Assembly (NCBI GenBank): GCA_930367205.1
Contig: CAKNEZ010000021.1
Location: forward strand, 186,001-250,000
Origin: Acanthosoma haemorrhoidale
Lineage: Eukaryota; Arthropoda; Insecta; Hemiptera; Acanthosomatidae
Reading direction: 5' to 3'
Length of the DNA stretch: 64,000 bases
Shown here in pieces: positions 59,558 to 64,000 of this stretch. The position numbers and the translations under genes were made by a program. How positions within the stretch are numbered: position 1 is the stretch's first letter; every line of letters begins with the position of its first letter. Under the pieces are notes generated by a model. That model saw only the letters and a list, made by a program, of their open reading frames with translations. It was not told the origin of the DNA and ran no database searches.

Positions 59558-61898
59558 GAGAAAATCCTCCTCAATGAGATGATCATTGTATCTCATCATC
59601 TCAATAATGCGTCGTCATACCTAGCCCAACGTTTTCGTGAAAATTGATTGATTGATTGATCAATGTTTATAGTACAATGAGGAAAATTCAAAATCGGATA
59701 GTTTAGTTTTTATCCGGGCTCTACTTTAATTAAATATTTGGATAATTATGTCTAGAAGAGACTACATATATAAAAACTGGAAGGGGGGCTCACCCCGTAT
59801 CGTATAGATAGATATAACATCGGACAGAGCATCGGCATGAGTTGATATTCGCCTGCAGCCGGCTCTCCCCCGGGCAAGATGGGACCGGTCAGCCTAACGT
59901 CTCCCGCCCATCTAATGAGTGCACGAGCAAGTGTTAATGGGACGCACCTCCGTTCCTCGGATAGGCCGAACGAAGGCCTAAAGAAATCCGAAAACTATTA
60001 GCCGTTGGGTATTTATTACAGGAGGATATTTAAGATAAATGTTTATCATCCCATAGCACTCTCTTCGGGTGTCTAAATCATTAGGAATAAATCAAACTAT
60101 GATTTTCAAGAGGCAGACGGCACACTATAATTCAAAATTCAAAATTGCTTTCCTCGTAAATACGGGCTCCGCATTATTCAATTAGAAATAGTACATACAG
60201 TGTATATATCATATAATAGTTGGATTTGGCAGCGTCGGGTTACTATGATAACCATTTTTCATATTAAAGGATACCACAAACGATGTATGTTCTGGATATT
60301 AAAATAATTTTCAAGGGTATCTAGAGACTATATCGCTCCTCACGACGTCCTCTAAAGGTGGAGCCCAGTCCGAGGGATAGCCGAGCTGGCCCGACATATC
60401 ATCAAATCTCCGACGAATACTATTTTCAATATCAGCGATAAGCAAAATGATTTCATTTAAAAGAAAAGAAATTAAGTAAAATAATGATAAGGTGAGCCCA
60501 ATTTTATATATGTATTTCAAAGACAAAATAGAGAAAGCTATTTTTTAATTAGCTAATCACAACTGGGGTTGTCCATGTAAAAGACACTACTCCAGGGAAC
60601 AGACAGAATTAAAATTGTTGAGACGAAAAAAAATAATAGTGGGGATAACGACTGAAAGTGAAAGGATCACTAGTTCCGGATTAGTGAGGTCGGGATCAGT
60701 AAATTTTTACGGCTTACTATAGGAGGAGGTTTTATCTGTGAGCTAAGGATAAACAGGCACCAAAATATTATTGCGGGAGTCACTCGATTGATACTATCAT
60801 TCGAGATCATGGTTGGATTAGGAATAATGATTCATAAATAAAGTTACAGCAAGAGTCACTATTTAATTCGGCGGCAAAGTAATATTAAAAATAATTTAAT
60901 GAACGGATCTCGGTGGATTCCTAAAAGATAACATATATACCCAATATTTTTTTTATGTGTAACTCCAAAAATAAAAAATCTTATAAAATATTGTCATTAT
61001 AAATAGTAGCAAATAAGATGAGGGAAATCTCAAAAATATAATAAATAATACGTTTTGGAGCGTTTACTAATAATAGCTCGGGAGATTGGTTGAAGTTGAA
61101 GGGTGGATACCGGGAAGGAAGCTACACTAGCGCCACCTGTGTGATCGCTAGCTAACCTGTGGGATCGAGAGGGATGCAGAGATATATGCACTAATACGGG
61201 TAGGGAAATGTTTTCGGTGCGTTTAAACTATTTATACTCGATAATATATTGTGTAGTAAGATAAACGAAACATTTTTTTCTATATTACATCATCTGGTGG
61301 TTCGCTAGACGGCCATTCGTCTTCTCCGAATCCAGTTCAATCTCGCAAGTGAAGTTAGGTTTGACTTGACAACTATCGGATTTTCCCAAATTATAGCATA
61401 CTTACCTGGCGTGGGGGCCTACCGTGATCAACAAGGCGGTTCCCCCAGGGTGAGGCTTTTCCATTGCACTTCGGTTGAGCTGACCCCTGCGAATACCCCA
61501 AATGCGGGTATCTCGGGCGCGTAATTTTTCGTAGTCGGGACTGCGTTCGCGCTTTCCCGTTATAATTTCACCACATCATTCAATATAAGGGAAGGTGTAC
61601 AGGGGAGACCTACCTGTAGGGCCTCCTTCCGGACTTCCGCTTCCCGCTGTTTGTTGTACTTAGTGCAAGCTTTTCACACACCTGGTTTGTTGACATACAG
61701 ACAGATAATCAATCATCACCACTGCCTGTCTAATAAAAAGTACAGCAACAGCTTCAGACTCCGTCCCGTCGTCGTCGTCTTACCTCTCTCTCTCTACCTA
61801 CTTACTACTACTCGACACTACCCCCTCCCTACCTGATAAACTAACTGACTCATATTGATGATGAGATTCATAATTTCCCCCCCCCCCTCTCCGAGGCA
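59558..61898 (+). repeat. U1 array unit 22
   Basis: 2341 bp. GCCGAGCTGGCCC and TGAGACGAAAA as in unit 17, plus private AATTTTCAAGGG near 60306, CAGCGATAAGC near 60433 and TACTATAGGAGG near 60715. Confidence 0.9.
61398..61559 (+). pseudogene. U1: U1 snRNA, copy 22, Sm site mutated
   Basis: G to C at nt 133 (61530) turns the Sm site AATTTTTGG into AATTTTTCG. Sm-ring assembly needs a purine-start AU4-6G element, so this copy should bind Sm proteins poorly and fail to mature. 5' end, 70K loop and U1A loop are intact. C at nt 123. Called a probable pseudogene; a single-base error in assembly is possible. Confidence 0.75.
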
Positions 61899-63588
61899 GA
61901 GAAAATCCTCCACAATGAGATGATCATTGTATCTCATCATCTCAATAATGCGTCGTCATACCTAGCCCAACGTTTTCGTGAAAATTGATTGATTGATTGA
62001 TCAATGTTTATAGTACAATGAGGAAAATTCAAAATCGGATAGTTTAGTTTTTATCCGGGCTCTACTTTAATTAAATATTTGGATAATTATGTCTAGAAGA
62101 GACTACATATATAAAAACTGGAAGGGGGGCTCACCCCGTATCGTATAGATAGATATAACATCGGACAGAGCATCGGCATGAGTTGATATTCGCCTGCAGC
62201 CGGCTCTCCCCCGGGCAAGATGGGACCGGTCAGCCTAACGTCTCCCGCCCATCTAATGAGTGCACGAGCAAGTGTTAATGGGACGCACCTCCGTTCCTCG
62301 GATAGGCCGAACGAAGGCCTAAAGAAATCCGAAAACTATTAGCCGTTGGGTATTTATTACAGGAGGATATTTAAGATAAATGTTTATCATCCCATAGCAC
62401 TCTCTTCGGGTGTCTAAATCATTAGGAATAAATCAAACTATGATTTTCAAGAGGCAGACGGCACACTATAATTCAAAATTCAAAATTGCTTTCCTCGTAA
62501 ATACGGGCTCCGCATAATTCAATTAGAAATAGTACATACAGTGTATATATCATATAATAGTTGGATTTGGCAGCGTCGGGTTACTATGATAACCATTTTT
62601 CATATTAAAGGATACCACAAACGATGTATGTTCTGGATATTAAAATAATTTTTAAGGGTATCTAGAGACTATATCGCTCCTCACGACGTCCTCTAAAGGT
62701 GGAGCCCAGTCCGAGGGATAGCCGAGCCGGCCCGACATATCATCAAATCTCCGACGAATACTATTTTCAATATCAGCGATGAGCAAAATGATTTCATTTA
62801 AAAGAAAAGAAATTAAGTAAAATAATGATAAGGTGAGCCCAATTTTATATATGTATTTCAAAGACAAAATAGAGAAAGCTATTTTTTAATTAGCTAATCA
62901 CAACTGGGGTTGTCCATGTAAAATACACTACTCCAGGGAACAGACAGAATTAAAATTGTTGAGATGAAAAAAAATAATAGTGGGGATAACGACTGAAAGT
63001 GAAAGGATCACTAGTTCCGGATTAGTGAGGTCGGGATCAGTAAATTTTTACGGCTTACTACAGGAGGAGGTTTTATCTGTGAGCTAAGGATAAACAGGCA
63101 CCAAAATATTATTGCGGGAGTCACTCGATTGATACTATCATTCGAGATCATGGTTGGATTAGGAATAATGATTCATAAATAAAGTTACAGCAAGAGTCAC
63201 TATTTAATTCGGCGGCAAAGTAATATTAAAAATAATTTAATGAACGGATCTCGGTGGATTCCTAAAAGATAACATATATACCCAATATTTTTTTTATGTG
63301 TAACTCCAAAAATAAAAAATCTTATAAAATATTGTCATTATAAATAGTAGCAAATAAGATGAGGGAAATCTCAAAAATATAATAAATAATACGTTTTGGA
63401 GCGTTTACTAATAATAGCTCGGGAGATTGGTTGAAGTTGAAGGGTGGATACCGGGAAGGAAGCTACACTAGCGCCACCTGTGTGATCGCTAGCTAACCTG
63501 TGGGATCGAGAGGGATGCAGAGATATATGCACTAATACGGGTAGGGAAATGTTTTCGGTGCGTTTAAACTATTTATACTCGATAATAT
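61899..63588 (+). repeat. U1 array unit 23, truncated before U1
   Basis: 1690 bp, normal to CTCGATAATAT, then interrupted by an LTR element about 160 bp before the expected U1 start. C-type junction at left. Confidence 0.9.
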
Positions 63589-63750
63589 TGTAAGAATGAC
63601 TTAATTAAATTAAGAATGAGGGTGTTAATAAGAACGACCGACTTCATGGAATGTTAGAACAGAACTATATTGTAACAGCAAACAAAGGTTACGTATTATA
63701 CAAGGCATAAACAAACTAATTCAAGTGACGTCATCATTTGCCTGCTGACA
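63589..63750 (-). mobile_element. 3' LTR of a minus-strand LTR retrotransposon
   Basis: Read on the minus strand the segment begins TGTCAGCAGG after a polypurine tract and ends TCATTCTTACA against the array, giving TGT...ACA ends over 162 bp. The other LTR is outside the window. Its edge with unit 23 is sharp, so it inserted into the array. Confidence 0.65.
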
Positions 63751-63765
63751 TCCTTCTTCTTTTGG
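63751..63765 (-). other. Polypurine tract of the right-hand LTR element
   Basis: CCAAAAGAAGAAGGA on the minus strand lies directly before the LTR start. Confidence 0.6.
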
Positions 63766-63823
63766 ATTTGAAGCTTCATATGTAGTCTTCTTGGTAATGT
63801 TGTCAGTCTTATTGGTTGCTTGA

Positions 63824-64000
63824 TTATTCTTCTTTTATCAGTCTTCTTGGTTCCTTGATTAACCTTCCACTCTTGGTTCGGTATTCTTCAGTTTTATTTT
63901 GTTGAGTAGCAGATTTGGTTAAACTCATATCCTCAGAAACAGGTGGCTTTGGTGTTAGACTCTTTGGTGGTGTGAACTGTGTAGAGATCGATTTACGAGT
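63824..64000 (-). CDS. LTR retrotransposon pol C-terminus, partial
   Basis: A minus-strand frame is open from the window edge for 58 codons to TAA at 63826-63824. It is Lys/Thr/Pro-rich and ends YRTKSGRLIKEPRRLIKEE. The T-[KR]-S-G-R-x-[IV]-x-x-P-x-R-[LY] signature is the common C-terminal tail of Ty3/Gypsy and related integrases; compare TRTGRRVRFPQRY in the other Gypsy copy at 6231-7715. The catalytic part lies beyond the window, so the family is likely but not proven. The two elements differ in sequence and LTRs. Confidence 0.6.
   Translation of the reverse strand, partial: TRKSISTQFTPPKSLTPKPPVSEDMSLTKSATQQNKTEEYRTKSGRLIKEPRRLIKEE

Larger units (their letters stand above)
9851..63588 (+). 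repeat. Tandem array of U1 snRNA units: 22 complete, 1 truncated
   Basis: A head-to-tail array fills 84% of the window. The unit is 2341-2350 bp, or 2461-2465 bp where a retro-insertion is present. Unit borders are set here at the shared phrase GAGAAAATCCTCC. Each unit runs: a TGAGATGAT/ATCATCTCA hairpin, GATT repeats, a GC-rich island, an AT-rich spacer, the U1 promoter and gene, a CT/GTC/TAC microsatellite block, and a T and/or C homopolymer tract. Unit 1 is the most diverged, as is common at array edges. Tandem U1 clusters are known in several animals and are kept similar by unequal exchange and gene conversion. The right edge is an LTR retrotransposon, so the array may resume beyond the window. 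Confidence 0.95.

Noticed and set aside
9851..63588. CRISPR array or satellite-only reading of the tandem repeat
   Set aside because: Units are over 2.3 kb, contain a full Pol II snRNA gene, and there are no short spacers or cas genes. The sequence is eukaryotic.

Overview
The window is eukaryotic and most probably from an insect or other arthropod. The evidence is the U1 snRNA sequence, which keeps all the hallmarks of an insect-type U1, and the mix of Jockey/I-like LINE, Copia and Ty3/Gypsy fragments. I cannot name the species. There is no bacterial operon structure, and most open frames outside the retroelement remnants are accidental.

Region 1 (1-9850) is single-copy, AT-rich DNA full of broken retroelements. 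From the left: the 5' end of a Copia element on the minus strand (gag start, half-tRNA primer-binding site, LTR); a minus-strand Jockey-like LINE with a frameshifted ORF1 and the start of ORF2; a long AT-rich stretch without recognisable genes; a possible unrecognised host exon (5080-5453, minus); a 5'-truncated Ty3/Gypsy pol (RNase H end plus a complete integrase) with its 3' LTR; a possible terminal host exon (8029-8152, minus) beside that LTR; and a LINE 3' end with an (AAT)n tail. A 47-bp direct repeat brackets the Gypsy-to-LINE block.

Region 2 (9851-63588) is one head-to-tail tandem array with a unit of about 2341-2350 bp. I count 22 complete units and a truncated 23rd. Every complete unit carries one plus-strand U1 spliceosomal snRNA gene of 162 nt, identified by the ACUUACCUG 5' end, the U1-70K loop, the U1A loop (AUUGCAC) and the Sm site AAUUUUUGG. 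The rest of each unit is spacer with no gene I recognise. Units are nearly identical but carry shared point variants in mosaic combinations, as expected from unequal crossing-over and gene conversion. Four units (12, 13, 14, 20) carry the same roughly 100-bp poly(A)-tailed retro-insertion after nucleotide 6 of U1, flanked by a 10-11 bp target-site duplication. In three of these the U1 5' end downstream of the insertion is also altered. Other units carry changes in the Sm site (unit 22), stem-loop 4 (units 12, 13, 15, 21) or stem-loop 3 (unit 6).

Region 3 (63589-64000) is the 3' LTR and pol C-terminus of a minus-strand LTR retrotransposon that interrupts unit 23 about 90 bp before the expected start of the next U1 gene's promoter-proximal block.

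Taken together, this is a multicopy U1 snRNA locus with live homogenisation, pseudogene formation and retroelement invasion, embedded in transposon-rich DNA.
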